64,000 nt of DNA from Rhodothermales bacterium. Its GTDB lineage: Bacteria > Bacteroidota > Rhodothermia > Rhodothermales > UBA10348. Below are positions 35,881-47,367 of the stretch, piece by piece; positions within the stretch are counted from its first letter, which is position 1, and every line of letters begins with the position of its first letter. Under the pieces are notes generated by a model that did not search any database, had not been told where the DNA came from, and was given only the letters and a program-made list of their open reading frames with translations. A program made the translations under genes and the position numbers. Location of the stretch: the NCBI GenBank assembly GCA_017643395.1, contig JAEPNP010000001.1, positions 203,806-267,805 on the forward strand, written 5' to 3'.

Positions 35881-36993
35881 TCAGGCGGCCATGCGGGAAA
35901 CCGTGCGTAGCGCCACGCGGCCGGCCTCGACGGCCATCACAACTCCGTGGACGCGCGCTCCCTGCTCCATCAGTACCGTGTTTCCTGTGGCTGTCGATGG
36001 CGTCTCCGGTGTGCCGACCTCGGCACCCCATCGCACGGTCAACTGACCCTCCGAACCTGCGATGCCCGTGACTCGGGAGCCGGCTCGCAATTCGAGTGAC
36101 GTGTTCGAGAACACCTCTCCTTCGACCGAGGCGCCGACCTCAAGCAGAATCGAGCCTTCGGCCTTGATGGAGCCCTCGACGCGGGCTCCGCGCCCAAGGC
36201 GGAGGTTGCCGAGTACAATGAGGTCTCCCCTCCAGACATGTTCGGGGGGAATTGTCAGGTTTCCGTCCACCTGATGCGCCTTGCCGTGTCTGGCAGCGCG
36301 TCCGTTGAGGCGGAAGAGCGGCGGAAGGTCCAGCGTGCGGTGCAGAGAGGGTACCTGCCCCTCCGGCCAATGCCACTCGTCTCCGAAGCGGATTTCCAGA
36401 CTGGCGAGCCGCTCAAACTGGCAACCGGGCCACACCTGCAGCATGCGGTGGGCGGCGACGGAGCCGTTAAGTTCGCAGCCGGCCAATGCACGAAGCGTGC
36501 GGCGGGCGTGGATCCAGTCCCCGATCACGGTTTCGTCACCCAGAAATGCGTCTCCATCCACGAACAGTTTTTGGATCAGGCTGCCCTGGCCGGACTCGAA
36601 GGCCCCGGAGATGTAGGTCTGCCGCAGCAGTCCGGCGCCGGCCGGCCATTGGGTGAGCGTGTTGCGCACCACCACCAGCGGCAGTACGCCGTTCTGGAAG
36701 TCGGGGGTGTCGGTGGAATGCGGGCCGATGACCTCGTAGAACTTTCGAAGCGCTTCGACGCCTCCGCCCGGCCGGCCCCCTGCGGCGAGGTAGTTGGAGA
36801 CCGCTTCCTGCACATGCGTGGCGACCTCCTGTCCAAAGTTCTCGGCGACCAGGTGATGGTCGTCCGCGTAGGTGTCGGAAATGGTCAGGGGCAGCTTGTC
36901 CCGCCCTGTGCGCCATTCCGTGAGCGCCGGCCAGGCCGGGAGCAACAGGACAAGCGCTGCGGCAACGATCAGTATGACCACACCGATCGTCAT
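35881..36993 (-). CDS. Membrane-anchored bactofilin-like polymer-forming protein
   Basis: 370 residues. One N-terminal membrane helix (about 3-22; VVILIVAAALVLLLPAW), a helical region (about 30-170), then a beta-helical domain (about 235-355) with the repeated turns of the polymer-forming/bactofilin type (DGNLTIPPEHVWRGDLIVLGNLRLGRGARVEGSIKAEGSILLEVGASVEGEV-like rungs). Bactofilins polymerise and can position envelope-building enzymes. The start overlaps the glycosyltransferase stop (ATGA), so the two are made together; a scaffold for the synthase is a reasonable inference. Confidence 0.78.
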   Translation of the reverse strand: MTIGVVILIVAAALVLLLPAWPALTEWRTGRDKLPLTISDTYADDHHLVAENFGQEVATHVQEAVSNYLAAGGRPGGGVEALRKFYEVIGPHSTDTPDFQNGVLPLVVVRNTLTQWPAGAGLLRQTYISGAFESGQGSLIQKLFVDGDAFLGDETVIGDWIHARRTLRALAGCELNGSVAAHRMLQVWPGCQFERLASLEIRFGDEWHWPEGQVPSLHRTLDLPPLFRLNGRAARHGKAHQVDGNLTIPPEHVWRGDLIVLGNLRLGRGARVEGSIKAEGSILLEVGASVEGEVFSNTSLELRAGSRVTGIAGSEGQLTVRWGAEVGTPETPSTATGNTVLMEQGARVHGVVMAVEAGRVALRTVSRMAA

Positions 36994-39032
36994 GACTGTT
37001 TCTTCGGGGAGGATGGGATGCGGTGGCCCACGGTGGGCGCCCTGCTGGCCACACGATCGGGTGCGGACGGTGGCCGACGGTCTCGTTTTCGGAGTTCGTC
37101 AGCCGGTCTCGGGCCGGATTGTGGGGGCTTCGGGGAAGGTTGTTGCGGGGCCGGGGCGGCTTGCTGCGGGGCCGGGGCGGCCTGCTGCTGCGGGGCCGGG
37201 GCGGCCTGCGGCGGGGCCGGGGCGGCCTGTTGCGGGGCCGGGGTCGACCGCTGAATCGGTGCCCATGCGGGCGGACGCGGTGCCGCTTCACGATTTGCGG
37301 CTCGATCCGGAGCAGGGGCGGGAGCAACCGCCGCAGGCCGCATCGGGCGCTGCGCGGGCGGTGCCATCGGCGCCGGTGCCATCGGCGCCGGGGCCGGAAC
37401 CGGTTGCGGAACAGCCGGAATGGCATCCGCGCTGCGAATCGTCTCCTCTGCGCTAGCCGGCGTGCGGTACCTCTCCGTCTTGTCCCAGACCACCTCTTTG
37501 CGGCGACGCGGCCAGAGTTGGGTCATGACGGCCCGCGAGGTGGAGACCAGGCTGACCAGAAAACCGCCGAGGACCAGCGGGAGAATGCGAATGCGACGCT
37601 CGGTTCCGTCCAGATGCGCGGCCGCGCCGATCTCAAAAAAGGCCGCGAAGTTGCCGATGGTGTTGTAGGCGGCCACCGAGAAAATGGCCACGGCCCCCAG
37701 GAACGGGTTCGCACCGAGATAGAAGGCCAGGATGGCCAGGAACCAGCCGATCAGCAGGATCGGCGACATCAAATAGGTGCCCAACAGAAGGGCGCCGTCC
37801 AGCCGTTCTCGAAACGTCAGCCGCGGTCTGGACCATAGTCCCGGCATGTAGCGCACGGCGGCGTCGGTGTGCCCGCGAGCCCATCGCATGATCTGCCGAA
37901 TGCGGACGGGCCAGGTCTCCGGGACCTCCTCGTAGCACTCGTAACGATTCGAATAGGCGATCTTCCATCCGCCCAGGACCAGACGGAACGTGATATCGGT
38001 GTCCTCAGCGAGTGAGTCCTCGCGCCAGCCGCCGACGGCTTTCAGCGCGGAAACGCGCACGCCGCCGACCGTACCGCCATATTGGGCGATCACCTTCAGA
38101 TTCATGCGCGCCTGCTGGTCCACCTGATACCCACCGCAGCGCTCCAGATCGAGCAGCCGCGTGAGCAGATTCCGAGGCGTGTTCACGGGTACCACGCGGC
38201 CCATGACGGCACCGACCTGCGGGTCCAGGAATGGTGCGGCCAGGCGCTTGATCAGGTCTCGGCCGGGCAGATAGTCGGCGTCAAATACGAGAATGACGTC
38301 ATCGGTCACGTCCGCGATCGCATCCTGCAGCGCGGCCGCCTTGCCCGGTGTACCACCCTCCCTGTGTAAGGGGAAGATGCGAGTTGCGTGGTTCGCCGCG
38401 TACCGGTCGATGATGTCCCGCGTCCCGTCGGTGGAGCGGTCGTTCACCGGCACAATGCGCATGCGATCAGCCGGGTAGTCCGCTGCGAGCAGTGCCTCCA
38501 GGATGGACGCGACCACGCGCTCCTCATTGTGGCAGGGGATCAGGACGGTCAGACTGGGCCAGTTGGCGACGTCAATCGGCAGGTAGGTATGCCGCTGCCT
38601 GCCATAAAGCCGGTTGTATGTAAAGGTGTAGTGCCGAACGCCGTACACGCAGATCAGCGCAACGATCGAGTACAGTACCCAGAGCACAGCCTTGATCCAG
38701 GCTGCGCGGTCGCGATCCCAGGTCGTGCCATACCAATGCGGAGGCAAGTGACCCACCTCGACCCCGTCTGGCAGCGGAATCGGTGATTCAAGTTTCGCCA
38801 GCTGGGCATCATTTGCCGAGCCCGTAGCCGTTTTTGCCGTCGTTTCCACTGCGACGGCGCTGTCCAGAACCAGAGTGCCGGCGTCCTCGCCGTAGCGCGC
38901 ACAGCCGCTCACTACGCTCAAAAGCAGCAGAAGCGTACAGAAACGCAGGATTCCAGATGTGGAAACCCGCCGAGATCGGCCTTGGGAAGCGACGTTGATC
39001 GGCATGAAGCAGATGGTGTGAGCCACCTGCAT
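36990..39032 (-). CDS. Processive family 2 glycosyltransferase with low-complexity tail
   Basis: 680 residues from the ATG at 39032 (AAGG 5-8 bases upstream; ATG at 39005 is an alternative). A hydrophobic segment ending VVSGC looks like a lipobox, then a membrane helix near 105-125, a GT2 domain (about 145-390) with VPVNDRSTDGT, the DAD motif in LVFDADYLPG, EDTD and the processive QxxRW motif in RQIMRWARGH, then three to four more helices. The last 140 residues are Pro/Ala/Gln-rich with PQQA repeats, probably disordered. The enzyme resembles PgaC/BcsA/YaiP polymerases; the sugar is not known. Confidence 0.88.
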   Translation of the reverse strand: MQVAHTICFMPINVASQGRSRRVSTSGILRFCTLLLLLSVVSGCARYGEDAGTLVLDSAVAVETTAKTATGSANDAQLAKLESPIPLPDGVEVGHLPPHWYGTTWDRDRAAWIKAVLWVLYSIVALICVYGVRHYTFTYNRLYGRQRHTYLPIDVANWPSLTVLIPCHNEERVVASILEALLAADYPADRMRIVPVNDRSTDGTRDIIDRYAANHATRIFPLHREGGTPGKAAALQDAIADVTDDVILVFDADYLPGRDLIKRLAAPFLDPQVGAVMGRVVPVNTPRNLLTRLLDLERCGGYQVDQQARMNLKVIAQYGGTVGGVRVSALKAVGGWREDSLAEDTDITFRLVLGGWKIAYSNRYECYEEVPETWPVRIRQIMRWARGHTDAAVRYMPGLWSRPRLTFRERLDGALLLGTYLMSPILLIGWFLAILAFYLGANPFLGAVAIFSVAAYNTIGNFAAFFEIGAAAHLDGTERRIRILPLVLGGFLVSLVSTSRAVMTQLWPRRRKEVVWDKTERYRTPASAEETIRSADAIPAVPQPVPAPAPMAPAPMAPPAQRPMRPAAVAPAPAPDRAANREAAPRPPAWAPIQRSTPAPQQAAPAPPQAAPAPQQQAAPAPQQAAPAPQQPSPKPPQSGPRPADELRKRDRRPPSAPDRVASRAPTVGHRIPSSPKKQS
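37138..37246. repeat. Tandem repeat encoding the PAPQQA tail
   Basis: About five copies of a 21-bp (one 24-bp) G/C-rich unit, each containing GCGGGGCCGGGGCGGC, inside the glycosyltransferase 3' end. Being in multiples of three it keeps frame, so copy number can vary without breaking the protein. Confidence 0.7.
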
Positions 39033-39045
39033 GCACCTTCCGTGC

Positions 39046-40101
39046 CTAGTCGCGCGGAGCGACCACCGCGGAGATCGGCGGCGCCGCCCCCGTTATAGTG
39101 AAGTCGAAGCCCATCAGCGCCGCAACGGTCGCCGCTACCTGCGCCTGGTCAAAACCGACGCCCCGCAGCTCGCCGCCGGCCGGGATCGATGGCCCGAGCG
39201 CGGCCAGCCAGATGTACTCCGAGCCCGCCCATTCTTCGCCCGTACCGTGGCCTACCCAGCCATCGCCCGACCCGCGACCGTGGTCCGTGGTGATGATCAG
39301 CGAAGTGCGGCCCGCATATGCGGAATCCGTCTGGAGGAACGTCCAAAGCCCCTGCAGGAACGCGTCGGTATTGCGGGCGGCTCGGATGTAAGCAGGAAAG
39401 TTGTCGTTGTGCGCAAAGTCGTCCGTCTCGCCATACGAGATGTAGACGACTTCGGGCGATGCCCTCTTCATGTACTCCAGCGCGTAGTGATGCGTAAACG
39501 CGTCGAGGCGCACAGTGCCCCACGGGCTCGGGATCTGTGCCTGCAGCTCATTGAGGAATGACTCCCTCTCGGAACGTTCGGGGTCCAGCGAAGGCTCGAA
39601 CCCGGCATTGACCGGGATACCGCTGCGCTCCTCGTTGATGATGTATGGGAATACATCCCAGGAGCCGAAAGCGGCGGCGCGAACTCCGGCTCGGGTTTGT
39701 AACCACTCCAGCACGGTGACATTGGGATTCGGCACCTTGTCGTTGGAGTCGATGCGCTCATCCACCCTGCCTGTCAGTATCTCATTGTAGCCCGGGTAGG
39801 AGAACACGTGGCCGTTGGTAACTCGGCCCGTGCTTCCCAGCTGACGATTGCCGAGCAGCACGCCTTGCGTGGCCAGGGTCCTCCACAACCAGGGCATAAG
39901 GGTCGTGCGGCGCTCGGCCGCATCGCCCACGCCAAACTCGGCGAGCAGGGACTCATCCTCCGTCATGGACGGGTCCATGCCGCGGAAGACTTCCTCCCAG
40001 CGCAGACCGTCCAGTGTGACGAGGACAACGCGGGTTTCCTGGGCGTGAGAGGGCGCTGTGGCCAGGACGAGGAAAAGGACAAGGAGAGGCAGTACACGCA
40101 T
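39046..40101 (-). CDS. Secreted alkaline-phosphatase-superfamily protein
   Basis: 351 residues from the ATG at 40101; signal peptide to about residue 20 (ends PSHAQ). The superfamily's metal-ligand blocks appear in order: Asp in VLVTLDGLRWEE, a Ser/Thr nucleophile region in NGHVFSYPGYNEILTG, Asp and His in GETDDFAHNDN, Asp-His in IITTDHGRGSG and His in VGHGTGEEW. It is probably a periplasmic or surface phosphatase/phosphodiesterase; substrate unknown. It follows the subtilisin-like gene, separated by a terminator. Confidence 0.85.
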   Translation of the reverse strand: MRVLPLLVLFLVLATAPSHAQETRVVLVTLDGLRWEEVFRGMDPSMTEDESLLAEFGVGDAAERRTTLMPWLWRTLATQGVLLGNRQLGSTGRVTNGHVFSYPGYNEILTGRVDERIDSNDKVPNPNVTVLEWLQTRAGVRAAAFGSWDVFPYIINEERSGIPVNAGFEPSLDPERSERESFLNELQAQIPSPWGTVRLDAFTHHYALEYMKRASPEVVYISYGETDDFAHNDNFPAYIRAARNTDAFLQGLWTFLQTDSAYAGRTSLIITTDHGRGSGDGWVGHGTGEEWAGSEYIWLAALGPSIPAGGELRGVGFDQAQVAATVAALMGFDFTITGAAPPISAVVAPRD

Positions 40102-40113
40102 GCCCCAAACGTA

Positions 40114-40146
40114 AAGAGCCGCGGCGCTTGGTGCATCGCGGCTCTT
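40114..40146 (-). terminator. Stem-loop after the S8 protease gene
   Basis: Ten-base arms AAGAGCCGCG and CGCGGCTCTT with a 13-nt loop lie just downstream (minus strand) of the S8 protease stop; only a short T-rich stretch follows. Confidence 0.65.
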
Positions 40147-40165
40147 GGTTGGGATAGGTCCGGAC

Positions 40166-42043
40166 TCAGTTGGCCGATCGCAAGCCGGGCGCGTTCGCCT
40201 CGATCTTGAGGTCGTCGACGAACAGATTGCCTTCACCTGAGTCGACGGCCGTGAATCGTAGCGAGGTGTTGTCGAGGAACCCGGAGATGTCGAACTGCAG
40301 GTTCTGCTTTCCCTGCTTGCCGCTGAATTCGTGTAGCATGGTCCAGGAAGCACCACCGTCGCCGGAGATCTCCAGCCGGTGCTTGCCGCCGGAGTGCTTG
40401 GTATAGAGGGACAGGGTCGCGAACGTCGCGCCGGCCAGGTCGGCGGCGCGCGATACACTGCGGTTCTTGCCCGGGGCTCGTAGCCGCAAGCAGGAGCCCG
40501 AGGCGCAGCTGCCGCTACTCACCACCCTGAGCTTGCCCTTGTCGGTTCCGTTGGACTCGCCGTGCTCCACCCATTCGCCGGACCACGTGGCGGAGCCGTC
40601 AGAACCTGCAAAGCCGTCCTCAAAAGAGTCCATCAGGGTGTGGGTCGGAGCGTCGTTCGGGGTCGAGTCGCTCCCGTCAGCCCCCGCGCCGGATCCGGGG
40701 GGCGTGACCGAATCGTGCGAGGCCGTCTGGCCCGCTACATACAGCTCCATGGCCTCGGCCGCACCGTCGCCCACCCAGAGCCGGGGCAGGCCGGAGTCCA
40801 GTTCTTTCGCAGCGTCGATGAGAGCGCTCTTGAGGAGCATCGGCTCGACAGGACCCAGGTGGCTCAGCATGAGCGCGACTGCACCCGTGACGTGGGGAGC
40901 GGCGAACGAAGTGCCGTCCAGGAACGCGGCCTTGGCCATTCCGAGACCCTCCGCAGGTTCCACCAGGGAGTACACCGACTCGCCGGGTGCCCACAGGTCC
41001 ACGCTCGGGCCATAGTTGGAAAAGCTGGATTCACGACGGCTTTTGGTGAACAGTCCTGATACCGAATAGCTGCCGACCGTGATGGCACCCTTGGCGTGTG
41101 CCGGCGTCACCGTGCGAGCGTCGATGCCTTCGTTCCCCGCGGCAACTACCACTGAGATGCCTGCGGCGACGGCAGCGTCCACGGCATCATCCAGCGCCGT
41201 GTACTGCTCCGAACCCACGTCTGCGCCCAAACTCAGGTTTACCACCGCGGGGGTGTCGCTCTGAGCCTGGAGCGCAATGACTCTTTCCATCGCCGCCACG
41301 ACGGTAGCCAGATCGGCCGTGCCGTCATCGTCCAAAACTTTCATGGAGTGCACGCTCGCACCGGGAGCGATGCCGACGAGACCGGATGAATTGTCCTCGG
41401 CCGCGGCGATCATCGCGGCGGGGTAGCCGTGCATTTGGGCATCCAGACCATCCTGCGAGTTGCTCAGGTTGTCCGTTGCCACCTCGTTGAGGTCATAGCC
41501 GTGAATGCCGGAGTCGACCACATACACGGTGACGCCCTCCACGGACCCTCGCCAGTCTCCGGATCGTGCGATACTTGAGTTGCCCCCGACATCGCTGATG
41601 TTCCAGGGCGACTGCTGGAATGCCACGGGGATCGGCAGCATGGTCTCCGGAGGATCGACCGGCAGGTCCGGCTCGACCGACAGGATGTCGGGATCTCCCG
41701 CCATCTCCTCGAGGAGATCTCGCAGCTCACCTTCCGGAACCCAGGCCGCCAGGCCCCAAAACGCGTATTCGTAGTGGTAGCGATCGACAAGCTTGTAGCG
41801 GTCCACCAGCTTGTACCTGTCCACAAGTTTCGAGGACTTGATGATGATACCGACCTCATCGCCCTCCTTGCCGGCCCGCCCGGAGCGGATGGCCTGATCA
41901 AACAGCTCCGCGTGGCGAATCTTGGGGTCCGGGGAAGAGGCCGCGGGCTCCGGAGAAAGCAGTTCGTTGGAACAGCCCGAGAGCAGTCCAAGGATCAGGA
42001 CGGGAGCGGCAAAACGGACGGCGGTCCGGAGAGACAAAATCAA
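40166..42043 (-). CDS. S8 (subtilisin-like) serine protease, lipoprotein
   Basis: 625 residues. The lipoprotein signal ends in GLLSGC. The propeptide region (about 30-125) contains three perfect KLVDRY repeats. The catalytic domain (about 150-425) has Asp in YVVDSGIHG, His in AQMHGYPAAMIAA (less canonical than HGTHVAG), the oxyanion Asn in VAAGNEG and Ser in DGTSFAAPHVTGA. A C-terminal beta-sandwich (about 480-620) contains LRVVSSGSCASGSCLRL and resembles carbohydrate/adhesion modules. It is an exported peptidase, perhaps for nutrient degradation or surface-protein processing. Confidence 0.9.
   Translation of the reverse strand: MILSLRTAVRFAAPVLILGLLSGCSNELLSPEPAASSPDPKIRHAELFDQAIRSGRAGKEGDEVGIIIKSSKLVDRYKLVDRYKLVDRYHYEYAFWGLAAWVPEGELRDLLEEMAGDPDILSVEPDLPVDPPETMLPIPVAFQQSPWNISDVGGNSSIARSGDWRGSVEGVTVYVVDSGIHGYDLNEVATDNLSNSQDGLDAQMHGYPAAMIAAAEDNSSGLVGIAPGASVHSMKVLDDDGTADLATVVAAMERVIALQAQSDTPAVVNLSLGADVGSEQYTALDDAVDAAVAAGISVVVAAGNEGIDARTVTPAHAKGAITVGSYSVSGLFTKSRRESSFSNYGPSVDLWAPGESVYSLVEPAEGLGMAKAAFLDGTSFAAPHVTGAVALMLSHLGPVEPMLLKSALIDAAKELDSGLPRLWVGDGAAEAMELYVAGQTASHDSVTPPGSGAGADGSDSTPNDAPTHTLMDSFEDGFAGSDGSATWSGEWVEHGESNGTDKGKLRVVSSGSCASGSCLRLRAPGKNRSVSRAADLAGATFATLSLYTKHSGGKHRLEISGDGGASWTMLHEFSGKQGKQNLQFDISGFLDNTSLRFTAVDSGEGNLFVDDLKIEANAPGLRSAN
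41777..41830. repeat. Three 18-bp tandem repeats encoding KLVDRY
   Basis: Three in-frame units encode KLVDRY-KLVDRY-KLVDRY in the protease propeptide. The DNA copies differ at synonymous third positions while the protein copies are identical, which suggests the amino-acid repeat is kept by selection. Confidence 0.75.
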
Positions 42044-42165
42044 AGCTTGCAGGGGGCAAGTACAGGGAGTGCAAGCGGGGTATCGGCAATTTTGGCTGCG
42101 ACTTAAGCGGTGTGCGCTGTGTCGACAGAATCAATCGTGAGGCTTCCTTGCGGACCGCGCGTCAC

Positions 42166-42194
42166 AAAAAAAACCGCGACACATCGTGCCGCGG
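42166..42194 (-). terminator. Terminator of the tRNA gene
   Basis: On the minus strand, a 9-bp stem with one mismatch (CCGCGGCAC / GTGTCGCGG) is followed by eight T, just 9 bp past the tRNA 3' end. Confidence 0.85.
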
Positions 42195-42202
42195 CCTTCC
42201 TG

Positions 42203-42275
42203 TGGAGCTATGGAGAGTCGAACTCCAGACCTCTTGGGTGCGATCCAAGCGCTCTACCACCTGAGCTATAGCCCC
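42203..42275 (-). tRNA. tRNA-Ala, anticodon CGC
   Basis: A 73-nt cloverleaf. The acceptor stem GGGGCTA/TAGCTCC contains the G3:U70 pair that defines alanine tRNA; the D arm is GCTC/GAGC; the anticodon stem CTTGG/CCAAG has loop ATCGCAC (anticodon CGC, reads GCG); the T arm is TGGAG-TTCGACT-CTCCA. The discriminator is A and the 3' CCA is not encoded, so it must be added after transcription. Confidence 0.95.
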
Positions 42276-42446
42276 TTGGCGGCGCAAACGAGAATCCATC
42301 GCACGCTGTTCCTGTGAGACGCCCCCGGGCCGGTGCTCCGAGACCTGCGGTGGCCGTGCGGCTTCGTTGCCAATTCGCCCCCGGAATCGAACATTTTGCA
42401 CCGTTTGCGGGTACTTTCAGTCTCCGCACACGAGAAGCAGACAAGC
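42276..42446 (+). other. Divergent promoter region of tRNA-Ala and acnA
   Basis: 171 bp between the divergent tRNA and aconitase genes. It includes an AT-richer patch (about 42391-42420; CATTTTGC and TACTTTC) that could be promoter elements, but the spacing does not fit the Bacteroidota consensus well, so I do not assign boxes. Confidence 0.35.
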
Positions 42447-45164
<2,718 letters not shown>

Positions 45165-45184
45165 ACCCCACGGCCTGAAATGAG

Positions 45185-45220
45185 AAAGGGCGGCCTCCCA
45201 ACCGGGGGCCGCCCTTTTTT
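45185..45220. terminator. Bidirectional terminator between acnA and the TonB-domain gene
   Basis: Eleven-base arms AAAGGGCGGCC and GGCCGCCCTTT with an 11-nt loop; a T-run follows on the plus strand and an A-run precedes, serving both converging genes. Confidence 0.88.
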
Positions 45221-45235
45221 CTTGCCCTGATGCTC

Positions 45236-45919
45236 TCAGGCGTCGGCGGGCAGCTTGAACGTCACGGGCAGACTCATCTTGACGCGAACCTTCTGGCCAC
45301 GCTGACGGCCGGGCTCGAACCGCATGGTTTGCAGGGCGCGCACAGACTCCTCGTCAGCTCCGGCCCCGATGCCACGTACCACGGTGATATCGGTCGGATA
45401 GCCCTCTTCATCGACCACAAACTGGAGGATCACGCGGCCCTCGATGCCCGCCTTCTTGGCGATGACCGGGTACCTGATCTCGGCTTGCAGCGCCCCGAGC
45501 CCCCCGATCAACTGCGGCATCTGCTCCACGACCACGAACTCCTCGCCGGTCGAGTTCATGCGTGGTGCCGGGGCCGCCCGCTCGTGTCTGGTCTGGCCCG
45601 CGGGACTCACGGCATGCGTGACGGACGCGTGGCCGGGGACCTGCACGGTTTCGGAGGAGACCAGCCCGCCCGCATGCGTGATGCGCACCAGGTAGGTACC
45701 CGCCGGGATGGCATGAATGGAGTAAAACCCGTCCGGTCCGGTCGCCGCTCCGTAGGGCGTGCCCTCCAGGGCCACGTTCGCGCCCACAAGCGGCATGTCG
45801 AGTGCGGTGTCGGTCACCGTGCCCGAAAGCACGTAGAGTTCGCCGGACTGTTGCTCAACCTCTTGCGTGCAGGCCGTCAGTAGCATCAGGGCAAGCGCCG
45901 GAAGCAGGGATCGTTTCAT
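45236..45919 (-). CDS. Lipoprotein with CarboxypepD-like and TonB C-terminal domains
   Basis: 227 residues. The lipoprotein signal ends in LLTAC (Cys near 17). A CarboxypepD_reg-like domain (about 30-100; [42 protein letters not shown]) precedes a TonB C-terminal domain (about 140-225; [31 protein letters not shown]). Normal TonB is held in the inner membrane by a helix and reaches across; a lipid-anchored TonB domain is unusual, so it may not be a true energy transducer. No exbBD is nearby. Confidence 0.82.
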   Translation of the reverse strand: MKRSLLPALALMLLTACTQEVEQQSGELYVLSGTVTDTALDMPLVGANVALEGTPYGAATGPDGFYSIHAIPAGTYLVRITHAGGLVSSETVQVPGHASVTHAVSPAGQTRHERAAPAPRMNSTGEEFVVVEQMPQLIGGLGALQAEIRYPVIAKKAGIEGRVILQFVVDEEGYPTDITVVRGIGAGADEESVRALQTMRFEPGRQRGQKVRVKMSLPVTFKLPADA

Positions 45920-45987
45920 CGGAGCGTGTGGGTTTTCCTGTAAGACCCACTCTCACCGACAGAGTTGCTTATTCCGGAGTTCGGCGG

Positions 45988-46506
45988 CTACTGCACCACC
46001 TCGATGAGGAGCATGCCGGAGTCGTCGGCCTCAAAGGATACCTCCCCGTAGCTGACCATCGTGATTTGGCCGGTGAGCACCTCTCGAACCACCGTGTCGT
46101 CGGGGAAGACAGACGCGACCTTGATGCGGGTTGCTCCCGAGGCTCCGGCCACGATCACCACCTCATCGGTCGAGTCCCTGTCCAGTCGCAGCCCGCGATA
46201 GAATGCGTAGCCGGCCGCATCGAGCCGTTCATGCAGACCACGGGCGATGGCCGGGTGCCGATCCCGGAACGCGATCAGCGCGGACCAGCCTTCGGGGGTC
46301 GGATCGGGCAGGACGACATCGCCCGGAACGAACAGCATGGTCGGATCGGCGATGGGCACCGAAAACGCCTCGGCCGGCAGGTCTGGTCTGTCCGGTGTCG
46401 GGGCGCGCGAGACGAACACCGAGTCGACGGCCACCCAGTCTACGCCGCTCTGCGCGCTGACCGGGATGGCAGACATCAGGGCCAAGAGAGCCAGGACTCG
46501 GATCAT
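45988..46506 (-). CDS. Unknown exported protein
   Basis: 172 residues from the ATG at 46506; signal peptide to about 19 (SAIPVSAQ). The mature part is mixed alpha/beta with FVPGDVVLPDPTPEGWSALIAFRDRHPAIARGLHERL and a C-terminal beta segment. No family recognised. It overlaps the stop of the upstream methyltransferase gene (ATGA), so the two are co-translated. Confidence 0.7.
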   Translation of the reverse strand: MIRVLALLALMSAIPVSAQSGVDWVAVDSVFVSRAPTPDRPDLPAEAFSVPIADPTMLFVPGDVVLPDPTPEGWSALIAFRDRHPAIARGLHERLDAAGYAFYRGLRLDRDSTDEVVIVAGASGATRIKVASVFPDDTVVREVLTGQITMVSYGEVSFEADDSGMLLIEVVQ

Positions 46507-47126
46507 TCGGGCGTGCGGCCGCCGCATACAAACAGTTCGTTCTGTCGCCAGGCACAATCTACGTCCATGAATCCGGCACGCTCCATGGCCTTCATCTGCC
46601 GGTAGAGTCCGATCGTACCCGCGCCGTCAGCGACGATGAGGTGACCTCCCGGGTTGAGCGCGTCGAAGATGCCCTGGAAAAGAAGTTCGTAGTGCGACTC
46701 CGCCTCCGCACCCTCGATGTCCGCACCTACAATGTCCTGCAAGGCCAACGACGCGACCACCACATCAAACGGGCCGCCCGGTATGGCCTCTCCATCCGCG
46801 CGGATTTCCGCCCGAATGGCCAATGCGCCATCACTGATTTCCGCCAGCTTGGACTGCGCCAGCACCAGCAGGTCCTCATCGCGATCCAGCAACGTGAGGC
46901 GGATTCCCGGGTACGCCGACATCACCGCGAAGCCCGCGTTGCCGGTGCCACAGCCCAGGTCGCAGACCGACACGCCCGGGCCCAGCGGCGGCAGGGCCGC
47001 GAGGATCTCCTCCAGCATCGGCATGACGAGCGGAATGCGACGCTCCACGTGGAGGTCGTACCAGTATCCGTTCTGCCAGAAGCCTCCCTTGCCGAGAAGT
47101 CCCTTGCGCCAGCTGGGTGTTTTCAT
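46503..47126 (-). CDS. SAM-dependent methyltransferase (class I)
   Basis: 207 residues from the ATG at 47126. The Rossmann-fold motif I VCDLGCGTGNAGF lies near residue 55, motif II is LTLLDRDED, and motif IV is FDVVVASLALQDI. An unusual N-terminal segment (KGLLGKGGFWQNGYWYDLHVERRIPLVMPMLEEIL) may bind substrate. A longer in-frame reading continues into the repeat region upstream but would be repeat-derived. Substrate unknown. Confidence 0.82.
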   Translation of the reverse strand: MKTPSWRKGLLGKGGFWQNGYWYDLHVERRIPLVMPMLEEILAALPPLGPGVSVCDLGCGTGNAGFAVMSAYPGIRLTLLDRDEDLLVLAQSKLAEISDGALAIRAEIRADGEAIPGGPFDVVVASLALQDIVGADIEGAEAESHYELLFQGIFDALNPGGHLIVADGAGTIGLYRQMKAMERAGFMDVDCAWRQNELFVCGGRTPE

Positions 47127-47167
47127 GCGGTTTCTTCGAGTGCGAGAGCGTTTCACCCTGAGCATCG

Positions 47168-47367
47168 CGCCATGATCCCCCATCCGCGGCCTTTTCTCTG
47201 CGGGTGGGGTTGGGGTTGGGGCGGGCGCGGCGGTCGGGGCGGTCCGGCGCGGCGCGGGGGTGCCGGTCGGCGCGGCGGTCCGGCGCGGCGCGGGGGTGCC
47301 GGTCGGCGCGGCGGTTGGCCCGGGGCGGCGCGGCGGTTGGCGCCGCGGTCGGCGTGATCCGTGCGGA
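47168..47367. repeat. Low-complexity G/C spacer with 36-bp direct repeat
   Basis: GGCGCGG-rich DNA; GCGGTCCGGCGCGGCGCG begins at 47239 and again at 47275. It resembles the spacer at 15960-16200. No gene seen. Confidence 0.65.
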
